A stretch of 64,000 nucleotides of DNA from Phytopseudomonas seleniipraecipitans (GCF_900102335.1 NZ_FNBM01000002.1:372001-436000); one strand, 5' to 3'. Numbered from the stretch's first letter, positions 1 to 10,603 are shown. The notes: generated by a model from the letters alone, not told the origin. A program made the numbers and translations.

Positions 1-281
1 TCTCCATGGCGCCCAACGCCGGCAAACGCCTCTGGCCGATGGCCGAGAACGTGCGCGGCATACTCGCTATCGAATGGCTGGGCGCCTGCCAGGGGCTGGA
101 TTTCCGCCATGGTCTGAAGAGTTCGGCGAAGCTGGAGCAGGCGCGCGGCCTGCTGCGTGCACAAGTGCCGTACTACCAGGAGGATCGCTTCTTCGCACCG
201 GACATCGAAGCGGCCAGTGCGCTTCTCGCCAGCGGCTGCCTGAACGCCTTGCTGCCGAACTCGCTGCTGCCCAGCCTGTGA
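1..281 (+). CDS. hutH: Histidine ammonia-lyase, C-terminal fragment (5' cut by window edge)
   Basis: Only the last 92 or so residues are in the window; the reading frame is open from base 3. The sequence matches the C-terminus of HutH: a [15 protein letters not shown] block, then an [18 protein letters not shown] helix and the tail [18 protein letters not shown]. HutH deaminates L-histidine to trans-urocanate, the first step of the Hut pathway, in the cytoplasm. The MIO active-site Ala-Ser-Gly lies upstream, outside the window. The gene is followed on the same strand, after 112 bp, by a HutC-type regulator, which supports the Hut assignment over a generic aromatic ammonia-lyase. Confidence 0.9.
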   Translation, partial: SMAPNAGKRLWPMAENVRGILAIEWLGACQGLDFRHGLKSSAKLEQARGLLRAQVPYYQEDRFFAPDIEAASALLASGCLNALLPNSLLPSL

Positions 282-393
282 ACAGCGGCACAGTGCCTAC
301 CGGATGCCTTGTGCGCCGCGATCAGCCGCGGCTGATGGCAAGGCGCAGAGGGCGCGCTATCATGCTGCCGTTTGATGGCGCCCTGGAGGGCCT

Positions 394-1107
394 GTGACCA
401 GCGCGACGCCCCCTCGCTACAAAGTAATCGAAGAGTTTTTGCTCAAGCGGATCGGCAACGGTGATTATCCGCTGCATCACCAGATCCCTCCGGAAGAGCG
501 GTTGGCCAAGGATTTTTCGGTCAGCCGCATGACCGCCAACAAGGCCATCAATAATCTGGTGCAGCAGGGATACCTAGTTCGTCAGGCCGGCCTCGGTACG
601 TTCGTCACCGACCGCAAGTCCGAATCCTCGCTGCATGAGGTGATGAACATCGCTTCCGAAGTACGCGCTCGCGGGCATGCCTATGCCAATCACATCGTGC
701 GCAGTGAGGCAGTCGCTGCTGACGATGAAGTGGCTCTGAAACTGGGTCTGCGCATCGGCGCCGAGGTATTCCACAGTATTTTGGTGCACCTGGAAGACGG
801 CGTGCCGATCCAGCTCGAGGATCGCTTCGTCAATCCGCGCTGGGTGCCGCACTACCTGAGCTGCGACTTCTCCAGGCAAACCCCCAACGAGGTGCTGGTT
901 GCCAGCTGCCCGATCAGCGATGTGGAACATGTGGTCGAGGCTGTACACGCTGACGCGCAGACCGCCGAGTGGCTGGCGATTGCGCCGGGGGCAGCCTGCT
1001 TGTCGATGATCCGCCGAACCTGGTCCGATGAGCACCTGATCAGCTACGTGCGTCTCATCCACCCGGGTGAACGCTACAAGTTACGCTCGAGCACCAAGCA
1101 CCGCTAA
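394..1107 (+). CDS. hutC: GntR/HutC-family histidine utilization repressor
   Basis: This 237-residue protein has an N-terminal GntR winged helix (about residues 8-75, with PPEERLAKDFSVSRMTANKAI as the HTH) and a C-terminal UTRA ligand-binding domain (about 90-230). The block RFVNPRWVPHYL..DF..QTPNE and the end LIHPGERYKL are typical of HutC, which represses hut genes and is released by urocanate. The start is GTG, chosen because a GGAGG lies 5 nt upstream (384-389) and no in-frame ATG fits. It sits downstream of hutH on the same strand, so it may be cotranscribed and self-regulated. A paralogous GntR/UTRA regulator for another pathway is the main alternative. Confidence 0.85.
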   Translation: MTSATPPRYKVIEEFLLKRIGNGDYPLHHQIPPEERLAKDFSVSRMTANKAINNLVQQGYLVRQAGLGTFVTDRKSESSLHEVMNIASEVRARGHAYANHIVRSEAVAADDEVALKLGLRIGAEVFHSILVHLEDGVPIQLEDRFVNPRWVPHYLSCDFSRQTPNEVLVASCPISDVEHVVEAVHADAQTAEWLAIAPGAACLSMIRRTWSDEHLISYVRLIHPGERYKLRSSTKHR

Positions 1108-1221
1108 ATGGAGGATTAATCCGCGCGCGTCTATTGATGCTGGCATCTGCACGGTATTTGCCAACACGCGCAGCTGATCGCCGGCACGTCCTTCCAGGGA
1201 CGCGCCGGGTATCAACATCGA

Positions 1222-3417
1222 TCAGAGCAGCTTGTCGAGAGTGATCGGCAACTCGCGAATACGCTTGCCAGTGGCGTGATAAACCGCATTGGCAACCGCT
1301 GCCGCAACCCCGACGATGCCGATTTCGCCGACTCCTTTGGAGCCAAGCGGATTGACGATCTGGTCCTCCTCCTCGACGAAAATCACCTCGATATCGCCAA
1401 TATCGGCATGCACCGGCAGGTGGTAATCAGCCAGGTTGTGGTTCATGCAGCGACCCAATCCATGATCGATCATCGCCTCTTCATGCAGCGCCATGCCGAC
1501 GCCCCACACCACACCGCCGAGAATCTGGCTGCGCGCCGTTTTCGGGTTCACCACGCGTCCAGCCGCAATGGCGCTCACCACCCGGGTTACCCGTACGGTG
1601 CCCAATTGCTCATCCACCTGCACTTCGACGAAGACGGCCGAATGGGTGGCGCTGGCATATCGCTCGCGCTGCTTGCTCGGCTGCGCCTGAACTTCAGCCT
1701 CCAGGCTACCGTGACGAGCCAGCAGGGTTCTCAGTTCCACCGCGCGCCGGGTGTCGTCGCCCTGCTGAACGCGGCCATCGACGAAACGCAACGCGCTGCC
1801 ATCGGTAAACGGCGCGTCCGGCAGTTGGCGTGCGGCATCGCAGAGCTGCGCGGCCAGCGCCTGGCAGGCTTCCTGCACGGCGCTGCCAACCGACGACACG
1901 GTAAACGAGCCACCCTGCAAAGGCGCTTTCGGCAAGCTCGAATCGCCGAGTTTGAAGATCACCTGTGCGGGGTCAAGGCCCAGCGCTTCGGCAGCGATCT
2001 GAGTCATCGCCGTGGCGGTACCCGGGCCGATGTCGCACGTCGCGCTGGCTACGATCAGCCGACCGTCGGCGGTCAGCGTGGCGCGGGCACTGGCCGGCAT
2101 CTGCATGACTTCCCAGACGCCGGTAGCCATGCCGTAGCCGACCAATTGATTGCCCTGGCGCATGCTGCGTGACTGCGGGTCACGCGTGCTCCAGCCAAAA
2201 GCGTCGGCGCCCTGTTGATAGCACGCGCGCAACTCCTTGCTGGAGTACGGTTTGCCCTCGTTCTGGTTGGTTTGTGCATAGTTGGTCAGGCGCAGTTGCA
2301 ACGGATCGACCCCGGCGGCCCAGGCCAATTCATCCATCGCCGATTCCAGGGCGAACAGGCCGGTCGCGGCGCCGGGCGCACGCATGTCGAGCGGCGTGTA
2401 GACGTCCAGCGGCACCAGCCGGTACGCCAGGCGCACGTGATCACAGTGGTAAAGCATGCCGGACCATTCGGCGACGTGTTCGGTGAAGTCTTCGAAGCGT
2501 GAAGTCTGGCCAATCACTTCGTGTACCAGGCCTTGCAGCTTGCCGTCAGCCGCAGCGCCTAGCTGCAGCCGCTGAACGGCACGCGGGCGATAACCGAAGG
2601 TGAACATCTGCTGACGGCTCAGCGTCACGCGTACCGACCGTTGCAGCTTCAGCGCTGCCATCGCTGCGAGTGGCAACTGATACTGAGGTCGCAGACCCGA
2701 CCCGAAGGCGCCGCCGACGAACGACGACAGCACCCGCACCTGGCTGGGATCGAGCTTGAGCACGCTGGCAAGGTACTGCTGACTATTCTGCGGCCCCTGG
2801 GTCTTGTCATGCACCAGCAGGCTGCCGTCGGCCTGATACATCACCGTCGAGGCATGCGGCTCCATGGGATGGTGATATTCGTTGGGCAACTCGTATTCCA
2901 GCTGCAGGCTAAGCGGGGCGCCGGCGATGGCCGCATCGGCATCGCCGCGCGGCTTCGGCAGCTCCGCCGGGGCTGCGTGGGAGCGGTCCAGCGCCTGCCG
3001 CAGATCAGTTTCGTGCGGCTGCTGCTGGTACTCGATGCGCACCAGCGAGGCCGCATGGCGAGCAAGCTCCAGCGTATCGGCGACGACCAGTGCCACGGGC
3101 TGCCCGCTGTAACGGATGCGCTCATTGAACAGCGGACGAAACGGCGAACCATCGGCCGCGTCGTCATCCTCGTAGCTCTCGTCGTCCTGAGCCAGCGGCG
3201 GGCGATTCAGATGGCTGAGCACCAGCGACACCCCCTCAAGCGCCTCGGCAGCAGATGCATCGATCCGCACTATGCGTCCACGTGCAATGACGCTGCAGAT
3301 CACGCTGCCATGTAACAGCCCGTCGGCGGGGTATTCCGCAGCATAACGAGCCTGACCGCTGACCTTCAGCGGGCCGTCGACGCGGTCGAGGGGTTTGCCA
3401 AGCGTTCGCGCATTCAT
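1222..3417 (-). CDS. paoC: Molybdenum-binding subunit of a PaoABC-type aldehyde oxidoreductase (xanthine oxidase family)
   Basis: The 731-residue protein has the length of E. coli PaoC/YagR. It starts with the 'a/b hammerhead' domain (GKPLDRVDGPLKVSGQARY) and continues with molybdopterin-binding domains: GGAFGSG near residue 240, MRAPGAATGLFALESAMDELA near 345 and QGGSFTVSSVGSAV near 505. The catalytic glutamate of the family sits in GSKGVGEIG at about residue 698, close to the position in PaoC. The enzyme probably oxidises aldehydes to acids using molybdopterin cytosine dinucleotide. Its start overlaps the stop of the FAD subunit by 4 bp, so the three subunit genes form one operon. The true substrate cannot be read from the sequence; xanthine is unlikely given the subunit type. 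Confidence 0.88.
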   Translation of the reverse strand: MNARTLGKPLDRVDGPLKVSGQARYAAEYPADGLLHGSVICSVIARGRIVRIDASAAEALEGVSLVLSHLNRPPLAQDDESYEDDDAADGSPFRPLFNERIRYSGQPVALVVADTLELARHAASLVRIEYQQQPHETDLRQALDRSHAAPAELPKPRGDADAAIAGAPLSLQLEYELPNEYHHPMEPHASTVMYQADGSLLVHDKTQGPQNSQQYLASVLKLDPSQVRVLSSFVGGAFGSGLRPQYQLPLAAMAALKLQRSVRVTLSRQQMFTFGYRPRAVQRLQLGAAADGKLQGLVHEVIGQTSRFEDFTEHVAEWSGMLYHCDHVRLAYRLVPLDVYTPLDMRAPGAATGLFALESAMDELAWAAGVDPLQLRLTNYAQTNQNEGKPYSSKELRACYQQGADAFGWSTRDPQSRSMRQGNQLVGYGMATGVWEVMQMPASARATLTADGRLIVASATCDIGPGTATAMTQIAAEALGLDPAQVIFKLGDSSLPKAPLQGGSFTVSSVGSAVQEACQALAAQLCDAARQLPDAPFTDGSALRFVDGRVQQGDDTRRAVELRTLLARHGSLEAEVQAQPSKQRERYASATHSAVFVEVQVDEQLGTVRVTRVVSAIAAGRVVNPKTARSQILGGVVWGVGMALHEEAMIDHGLGRCMNHNLADYHLPVHADIGDIEVIFVEEEDQIVNPLGSKGVGEIGIVGVAAAVANAVYHATGKRIRELPITLDKLL

Positions 3418-4403
3418 GGGCGGACTCCTTGCGCTGCGGTCGTCAGGGCTCGAACGATGGCGCGTTTCGCCAGCTCCACCTTGAAGCCGTTGTGGGCCAG
3501 TGGTTGCGCGTCTTTCAACAGCTGATCGGCAGCTTCGGCAAACCGCTCGGCAGTCGCCTGCGAGCCTATCAAGCCGTCTTCCACTTCCTTGCGCCGCCAG
3601 GGTTTGTGGGCGACCCCGCCCAGCGCCAGACGGGCCTGGCGAATCTGCCCATTGCCCTCCAGCTCAAGGGCAGCGGCTACCGACACAAGCGCGAAGGCGA
3701 ACGAGGCGCGATCGCGCAGTTTCAGGTAAGCGCTGTGCGCGGAGAAATCTTCGCCGGGCAACTCGATCGCCAGTATCAGCTCGCCCGCTTGCAGCACGGT
3801 GTCCTGCTGCGGGGTATCGCCCGGGAGGCGATGAAACTCGCCAAACGGAACCCGACGCTCGCCCTCGGGACCGATGATCACCACCTCGGCATCGAGTGCC
3901 GCAAGCGCTACACAGAAGTCAGAAGGATGCACCGCCACACACTGGTCACTGGCGCCGAACAGGGCGTGATAGCGATTGAGGCCATCACGCGCAGGACAGC
4001 CGCTGCCCGGTTCGCGCTTGTTGCAGGGCACCTGGCTGTCGTAGAAATAGTGGCAACGGGTGCGCTGCAGCAAGTTGCCACCGGCACTGGCCATGTTGCG
4101 CAACTGCGGCGAGGCACCGGACAGCAGCGCCTGGCTGAGTAACGGATAGCGCCGCTCCACCTCCGGGTGCCAGGCCAGGTCAGCGTTGCTGACGAGCGCA
4201 CCGATGCGCAAACCACCTTGCGCCGTGGTCTCGACATTGCGCAGGGGCAAGGCGTTGATGTCGATCAGCCGTTTGGGTCTGACAAGGTTTTCCTTCATCA
4301 GGTCGACAAGGTTGGTACCGCCGGCGATGAATTGGCTGTCTGGCCCGGCCAGGCGAACGGCTTCGTCGATGCCTGCGGGTTTGCTGTAAGCGAAAGGCGT
4401 CAT
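3414..4403 (-). CDS. paoB: FAD-binding subunit of PaoABC-type aldehyde oxidoreductase, with an extra 4Fe-4S motif
   Basis: This is a 329-residue CO-dehydrogenase-flavoprotein-type subunit. An FAD-binding motif FIAGGTNLVDLM lies at residues 25-36 and a second ASAGGNLLQRTRC at 106-117. Cys117, Cys127, Cys136 and Cys155 match the cysteines that hold the additional 4Fe-4S cluster known in E. coli PaoB (YagS), separating it from plain xanthine dehydrogenase FAD subunits. It passes electrons from the Fe-S subunit to the final acceptor. The gene overlaps both neighbours by 4 bp (ATGA-type junctions), between the 2Fe-2S and molybdenum subunit genes. Confidence 0.88.
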   Translation of the reverse strand: MTPFAYSKPAGIDEAVRLAGPDSQFIAGGTNLVDLMKENLVRPKRLIDINALPLRNVETTAQGGLRIGALVSNADLAWHPEVERRYPLLSQALLSGASPQLRNMASAGGNLLQRTRCHYFYDSQVPCNKREPGSGCPARDGLNRYHALFGASDQCVAVHPSDFCVALAALDAEVVIIGPEGERRVPFGEFHRLPGDTPQQDTVLQAGELILAIELPGEDFSAHSAYLKLRDRASFAFALVSVAAALELEGNGQIRQARLALGGVAHKPWRRKEVEDGLIGSQATAERFAEAADQLLKDAQPLAHNGFKVELAKRAIVRALTTAAQGVRP

Positions 4404-4909
4404 GAGCGCACCGCCTTGGCTGTCTCGGGCAGCGCTTCTTCAATGGCCGCCAGAATGTTGCTATACGCGCCGCAGCGGCACAGATTGCCGCTCATTCGCT
4501 CGCGAATGTCGCTGGCATCCTTGATCCGCCCTTCGCCCGCCAAACCGACCGCAGAGCAGATCTGCCCCGGCGTGCAATAACCGCACTGGAAGGCGTCGTT
4601 CTTGACGAAGGCACGCTGCATGGGATGTAGCTCATCGCCGTCGGCCAGGCCCTCGATGGTGGTCAGCTGGTGGCCGTCGAGCATCACCGCGAGGGTCAGA
4701 CAGGCATTCACCCGGCGACCATCAAGCAGCACCGTGCAGGCACCGCATTGGCCGTGGTCACAGCCTTTTTTAGTGCCGATCAGGTCGAGTTGTTCGCGCA
4801 GCAGGTCAAGCGCGGTGATCCACGGGTAGACATCGACCTGCAGGGGGCTGCCGTTCAGCGACAGGGAAATCGTACGGCGCTCGGCGCCGTCGGTGGTGGT
4901 CTCGCTCAT
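4400..4909 (-). CDS. paoA: 2Fe-2S subunit of PaoABC-type aldehyde oxidoreductase
   Basis: The 169-residue protein carries the two 2Fe-2S clusters of the xanthine oxidase family. A plant-type ferredoxin domain has Cys50, Cys55, Cys58 and Cys70 (CDHGQCGAC...C), and an all-helical domain has Cys109, Cys112, Cys144 and Cys146 (CGYCTPGQ, CRCGA). It is the first gene of the operon. Unlike E. coli PaoA, which has a twin-arginine leader, this protein begins only about 15 residues before the ferredoxin domain and shows no RR leader or hydrophobic stretch. The complex is therefore probably cytoplasmic. No PaoD/XdhC-type maturation gene is next to it. Confidence 0.88.
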   Translation of the reverse strand: MSETTTDGAERRTISLSLNGSPLQVDVYPWITALDLLREQLDLIGTKKGCDHGQCGACTVLLDGRRVNACLTLAVMLDGHQLTTIEGLADGDELHPMQRAFVKNDAFQCGYCTPGQICSAVGLAGEGRIKDASDIRERMSGNLCRCGAYSNILAAIEEALPETAKAVRS

Positions 4910-5051
4910 GGGGCTACCTCGGTTTGCTCGGATGTCTCATGCATCCGTTCAAAATCTGAGGTAAGCGTCCGGAAATCGTTCAGGTTGCGCGAAGAGCGGT
5001 CACGCTTGGCAGCCGCTGGTGTTCAACCTGCCGGGCCGAAGCCGCGCCCGC

Positions 5052-5834
5052 TCAAGGCGTGAGCTTCTTGAGCGGGTAAATGTCGTAGCGGCTGGATTTG
5101 CCTTCCAGCGCATAGCCCGGCTTGGCGCCTTCGATGATCGGCGCCTTGCGCGGGCGCTTGACCACCACACGATGACTGGCCAGATTGAGCGCCGCGGCGA
5201 GCAGCGCCGGGGCGTCCGGATCGTCACCGACGAAGGGCCGGAACAGGCGCATTTCCTTCTTCACCAGCGCGCTCTTGTCGCGGTGGGGAAACATCGGGTC
5301 GAGGTAGATCACCTGGGGCGCTTCGTCCTGCCAATCGGCCATGATCGAAATCGCGTTGCCTTGCAGCAAACGCATGCGCGCGACGATGGCTGCCACCTCA
5401 TTATCAATGGCTGCACGCTGCAGGCCGTCTTCCAGCAAAGCGCCGATCAATGGCTGACGCTCGATCAGACTGAGCGTACAGCCAAGGCTGGCCAGCACGA
5501 ACGCATCACGCCCCAACCCTGCGGTGGCATCCAGCACGGCGGGACGAATCCCCTGCTGAATACCAACGGCCTTGGCGATCATCTGCCCGGCACCACCACC
5601 AAATTGGCGGCGATGCGCCACGGCGCCCTCGACAAAATCCACGCGTACCGGCCCCGGCGCCTGTGGGCCGAGTTCGGCAAGCTGCAGGCCGGCCTCGCCC
5701 AGCTGCAAGGCAAACCCCGCGTCTACATCGTCGAACGCCAGCCCAAGGCGTTGCGCCCATTGCTGCGCGGCCTCGTGCAGATGTGGCGCCAAGGCCTCCA
5801 TGCGGATACGCGCGGCGGTGGGTGCTTCGCTCAT
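5052..5834 (-). CDS. rsmJ: 16S rRNA (guanine1516-N2)-methyltransferase
   Basis: RsmJ (YhiQ) methylates G1516 of 16S rRNA with SAM. The 260-residue protein shows the SAM-binding motif [20 protein letters not shown] and motif [11 protein letters not shown]. The C-terminal [26 protein letters not shown] is diagnostic of the family. I start at the ATG at 5834; a further in-frame ATG at 5879 would add 15 residues without a ribosome site. It is transcribed toward the paoABC operon but is separated from it by 142 bp. Confidence 0.9.
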   Translation of the reverse strand: MSEAPTAARIRMEALAPHLHEAAQQWAQRLGLAFDDVDAGFALQLGEAGLQLAELGPQAPGPVRVDFVEGAVAHRRQFGGGAGQMIAKAVGIQQGIRPAVLDATAGLGRDAFVLASLGCTLSLIERQPLIGALLEDGLQRAAIDNEVAAIVARMRLLQGNAISIMADWQDEAPQVIYLDPMFPHRDKSALVKKEMRLFRPFVGDDPDAPALLAAALNLASHRVVVKRPRKAPIIEGAKPGYALEGKSSRYDIYPLKKLTP

Positions 5835-5929
5835 TGTGGATCGTCCATCGATAACGGTAGAAAGGCTCAACTCAGGCATCGAGCGGCCGATAGCCTGTGA
5901 TGCGATAGTTTGCCAGAGCCAGCCGTTCG

Positions 5930-6340
5930 ATGTTCGATGTCATCTCCCAGATACCCGGCGACACCCGGGTCGCCGCTCAGAAAGCTGGTACACCATCGAG
6001 TGCCGGTGCGGCGCTGTATGACCAGATTCTACGCAGCGTGCTGCTGTCGATGCAGCCGCCGCAGGCCGCACCCGCAGCAGCCAGCCAAGCACCGGCGGAC
6101 ATCGCCCCCTCACTGGGCGTTCGCACGCTCGAAGACGTGATGATCCAGCGTCAATTCAACTGCTCGCTGAACGACGCCGACAGCGATCAGCTTTTCGATC
6201 AGTTGGCCTTGCAACCGCAATTGCTGGCCCCGCTTGGCGACAGCGAAAACGCCGCCACCAATCCGCTGCTCGAGGAAGCGCTGGAACCCTGGGAACTGCT
6301 GCTCGGGCGCCTGACGCTGCAACAGCGCCTGGTCGGCTGA
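5930..6340 (+). CDS. Hypothetical protein, 136 aa
   Basis: I do not recognise this protein. It has no signal peptide or membrane segment. It begins with a short polar region, has an Ala/Pro-rich linker (about residues 45-60, [14 protein letters not shown]) and ends with an acidic, Leu-rich helical part (about 85-136). Codon use is like the neighbours, and it sits divergently from rsmJ and convergently to the extensin-like gene with only 4 bp between stops, which argues for a real gene. No clear Shine-Dalgarno precedes the ATG. A similar gene beside rsmJ is known to me in other Pseudomonas, without assigned function. Confidence 0.6.
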   Translation: MFDVISQIPGDTRVAAQKAGTPSSAGAALYDQILRSVLLSMQPPQAAPAAASQAPADIAPSLGVRTLEDVMIQRQFNCSLNDADSDQLFDQLALQPQLLAPLGDSENAATNPLLEEALEPWELLLGRLTLQQRLVG

Positions 6341-6344
6341 GCGC

Positions 6345-7034
6345 TCAGCGGCACATGCGGAACAGGCCCATGTCCAGATGGAAATGGTCGCGGTGCGCGG
6401 CGTTGTAATCCGGGCCCAGCGTGGTGTTGAAGCTGTCGCAGGCGGCCTTTTGCACCTGGCGCAGGAACAACGACTTGTTATCGCTGCCCGGCCAGTCGCG
6501 TAGCACGCTGATCCGAGTGCCATCTGCCAGGCGAAAGCCGACGATATCCAGCGCGTTGGCCGAGGCGTGCTGGCTGCGTCGTTGGCTGCCGGCAATGGTG
6601 CGGCAGGCGAAGCTGCCGACATGATCGACCTGCGTGACGCGCTGGCCGAAGCGCTGTTGAGCGGCGGGCTGCAAGCCATGTCGTTCGAACAATGCGAATG
6701 CTGCCGCCACCGGACAGGTAGCGATGAAGCTGCTGCTCAAGCGCACCTCGCTGCCCTGCACCCGCACGGTGTTGGTCAGCGGGCAATCGGCTGCTGGTGT
6801 GCTGTCCTGCAGCGTCACGTAGCGCAGCGATGAGGTATCCAGCACTGTGCGGCACAGCGCCGGGTCGTCCTGCAGACGGCGCAGCTTGTAATCGGTCAGC
6901 CAGTTCGGCGTATCGCGCAGATCCAGCGGTGCCCAGGGGTTCCAGCGTGGCGGCACGTCAATCCATTGCCGGTACAGCGCCAGCGGGCCGCCCACCAGCA
7001 CGAACAACAATAAGGCGATCAGAAACTGGCGCAC
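6345..7034 (-). CDS. Extensin-like family protein, membrane-anchored or secreted
   Basis: This 229-residue protein has an N-terminal hydrophobic segment (residues 2-20) that acts as signal or anchor, then an extensin-like C-terminal domain. The family hallmarks are six scattered cysteines, R-SQHA--NALDI (RSQHASANALDIVGF) and H-HFHLD (HRDHFHLDMG). The histidines and aspartates of these motifs resemble a D-Ala-D-Ala carboxypeptidase/LAS-peptidase metal site, so a periplasmic cell-wall role is plausible but inferred. The gene's start lies 2 bp beyond the stop of the upstream PEP-mutase-like gene, so the two are probably cotranscribed. Confidence 0.8.
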   Translation of the reverse strand: MRQFLIALLLFVLVGGPLALYRQWIDVPPRWNPWAPLDLRDTPNWLTDYKLRRLQDDPALCRTVLDTSSLRYVTLQDSTPAADCPLTNTVRVQGSEVRLSSSFIATCPVAAAFALFERHGLQPAAQQRFGQRVTQVDHVGSFACRTIAGSQRRSQHASANALDIVGFRLADGTRISVLRDWPGSDNKSLFLRQVQKAACDSFNTTLGPDYNAAHRDHFHLDMGLFRMCR

Positions 7035-7036
7035 GC

Positions 7037-7867
7037 TCAGCCGCGGAACAGATCGTTGATGCGGTCGAACGGCAGTGCCTCGTGCGCCCCGCGCAAATCG
7101 CCCGAATCGGCCAGCAACGTTGCCGCTTGCAGAAACGCACCGTAGGCCACACGCGCCAAGTTGGAGCCGAGACTGACGCGCTTGACGCCGAGCTCGGCCA
7201 ACTCGTCCAGTGACAAGCGCAGGCTGGGTGAGCCGACCAGCACGTTGACCGGGCGCGGCGCCACGGCCTGCACCACCGCCACAATTTCGTCGCGCTGGGT
7301 CAGGCCCGGTGCGTAGAGCACGTCGGCGCCTGCCTCGGCGTAGGCCACCAGGCGGCGAATGGTGTCATCCAGATCAGCGCAACCGTGCAGATAATTTTCT
7401 GCGCGCGCGGTCAGGGTGAACGGAAAGTCCAGGCTGCGCACCGCAGCCGCCGAGGCGCGAATGCGCTCGACCGCCAATTCGAATGCGTAGATAGGTGCAT
7501 CGGCGCGGCCCGTAGCGTCCTCGATAGAGCCGCCGACCAGCCCCGCAGCGGCGGCCAGACGCAGCGTGTGCGCGCAGTCCTCGGGGCCATCGCCGTAACC
7601 GTTTTCCAGGTCCGCACTGACCGGCAGTGCAGTGGCCGCCACGATGTCATGGGCGTTGGCCAACGCCTCGTCGCGCGACACCGCGCCTTCGGCATCGCGC
7701 CGACCCAAGGAAAATGCGAGGCCCGCACTGGTGGTCGCCAAAGCCTGGAAGCCGAGACCGGCGAGCATCTTTGCCGAACCGGCGTCCCACGGGTTGGGCA
7801 TTATCAGCAGACCGTCCTGCCGATGCAGTTGGCTGAAGCGTTCGCCGAGAAGCTGCTGAGTGGACAT
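7037..7867 (-). CDS. Isocitrate lyase/PEP mutase superfamily protein
   Basis: The start at 7867 is set by the purine-rich GGGGGAAAGAGC directly before the ATG; an upstream in-frame ATG lacks a site. The 276-residue TIM barrel shows NPWDAGSAK (25-33), DLENGYG (86-92) and SIEDA (114-118), the Mg-binding and phosphoryl/carboxylate sites of the superfamily. The KKCGH catalytic cysteine motif of true isocitrate and methylisocitrate lyases is absent, so it is neither of these. It belongs to the widespread uncharacterised branch annotated as 'isocitrate lyase/phosphoenolpyruvate mutase family'; oxaloacetate decarboxylase or a C-P/C-C lyase activity is possible. Confidence 0.8.
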   Translation of the reverse strand: MSTQQLLGERFSQLHRQDGLLIMPNPWDAGSAKMLAGLGFQALATTSAGLAFSLGRRDAEGAVSRDEALANAHDIVAATALPVSADLENGYGDGPEDCAHTLRLAAAAGLVGGSIEDATGRADAPIYAFELAVERIRASAAAVRSLDFPFTLTARAENYLHGCADLDDTIRRLVAYAEAGADVLYAPGLTQRDEIVAVVQAVAPRPVNVLVGSPSLRLSLDELAELGVKRVSLGSNLARVAYGAFLQAATLLADSGDLRGAHEALPFDRINDLFRG

Positions 7868-7978
7868 GCTCTTTCCCCCTGAGGCTGGCCGATCTGATCG
7901 GATCACTGCGCAGGGTATCGGAGTTTTCCAGGTACGGAGAAATTCACTGTTTTGTCAGCGATATCAGAGGACAGGTAA

Positions 7979-8206
7979 TCAGCCTTGCGGTCGCATGCCC
8001 TGAGACAGGCTCAACATCAGCCACAGCAGGTTCTGATTGGCTTGCACCTGAGGCGCCGATACACGCTTGAGATCGGGGTTTACACAGTAACTGCGCCCAT
8101 GACTGTTGACCACGCCATGTCCGGGTTCATACCAGGAGGCGGCCGCGAACACCGACACGCTGAGCGCAGCGACAAGAAACATACCTCGCGCTATTTCTAA
8201 TCTCAC
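7979..8206 (-). CDS. Small secreted hypothetical protein, 75 aa
   Basis: A GTG start is preceded by GAGG nine bases upstream. The N-terminal 23 residues (MRLEIARGMFLVAALSVSVFAAA) form a signal peptide with a likely cut after AAA. The mature part of about 50 residues has one cysteine (SYCVNPDL) and the tail LMLSLSQGMRPQG. A small protein of this type sits beside groEL in other pseudomonads, but I know no function. Two short inverted repeats lie just upstream, between it and the groEL terminator. Confidence 0.6.
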   Translation of the reverse strand: MRLEIARGMFLVAALSVSVFAAASWYEPGHGVVNSHGRSYCVNPDLKRVSAPQVQANQNLLWLMLSLSQGMRPQG

Positions 8207-8352
8207 GATCGCAACCTCTTGATAGTGAAGCCAACAACGTTGGCTAACACTAGATCACAATAGTGCAATGCAACGGTTAGCAAGACGAACGGTATGCCCT
8301 CGCGAATTCGGTCGCAGTCACCGCCTTTCACTCACGCCCCCAGATAACAGGC

Positions 8353-8382
8353 AAAAAAAACCCCGCGGCAAGCGCGGGGTTC
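8353..8382 (-). terminator. Rho-independent terminator of groESL
   Basis: On the minus strand AACCCCGCG, a short loop and CGCGGGGTT form a GC-rich stem followed directly by a run of eight T. It lies 25 bp past the groEL stop. Confidence 0.9.
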
Positions 8383-8406
8383 TTCTTACAGCTGGTGCCG
8401 GGTGGC

Positions 8407-10059
<1,653 letters not shown>

Positions 10060-10095
10060 TCAATTCTTGACGGTTAAACGGAGATTCGCGGGAAA

Positions 10096-10389
10096 TCAGG
10101 CTTCGACGACAGCGAGGATTTCGTTCTCGCTCATCACCAGCAGGTCTTCGCCGTCTACTTTGACGGTGTTGCTGCCCGAATACGGGCCGAAAACCACTTT
10201 GTCACCGACCTTGACGGCCAGCGCGCGGACTTCACCGCTATCCAGAACACGGCCAGTACCTACAGCAACGATTTCGCCCTGATTCGGCTTCTCGGCAGCC
10301 GAGCCCGGCAGCACGATACCGCCAGCGGTTTTGGTTTCTTCTTCGCTGCGACGGATCACGACGCGGTCATGCAAAGGACGAAGCTTCAT
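10096..10389 (-). CDS. groES: 10 kDa co-chaperonin GroES
   Basis: The start at 10389 gives the standard 97-residue GroES and is preceded by GGGAGAG; a longer frame starting at 10470 has no ribosome site. The protein begins [14 protein letters not shown], has the mobile loop [16 protein letters not shown] (about 17-33) that docks on GroEL, and ends ILAVVEA. It caps the GroEL ring. A sigma-32-type promoter lies about 130 bp upstream. Confidence 0.98.
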   Translation of the reverse strand: MKLRPLHDRVVIRRSEEETKTAGGIVLPGSAAEKPNQGEIVAVGTGRVLDSGEVRALAVKVGDKVVFGPYSGSNTVKVDGEDLLVMSENEILAVVEA

Positions 10390-10519
10390 TGTCGATCTCT
10401 CCCAATAGTTGTTGACTTCAACCGGTGTTCTCACCGGCAGGATCATGGCGCTGCGCATTACACGTAGCACCGAAATATGTTTCAGCGCAGAACGCTGAAA
10501 AAACCTTGCGGTGACCGCT

Positions 10520-10549
10520 ACATAAGGTCGATCAAGAGCAATTCAAGGG
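10520..10549 (-). promoter_or_regulatory. Heat-shock (sigma-32-like) promoter of groESL
   Basis: Read on the minus strand, CCCTTGAA (10542-10549) and CCTTATGT (10520-10527) are separated by 14 bp. This fits the RpoH consensus CTTGAA - 13 to 17 bp - CCCCATNT with two mismatches at the -10. It lies upstream of groES, as expected for an RpoH-controlled groE operon in gammaproteobacteria. No CIRCE inverted repeat was seen. Confidence 0.7.
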
Positions 10550-10603
10550 CGGGGCGGAAAAATTTTCTTCGCGCAGCGTCTGCAAATCACCGCTACAGAA
10601 GCG

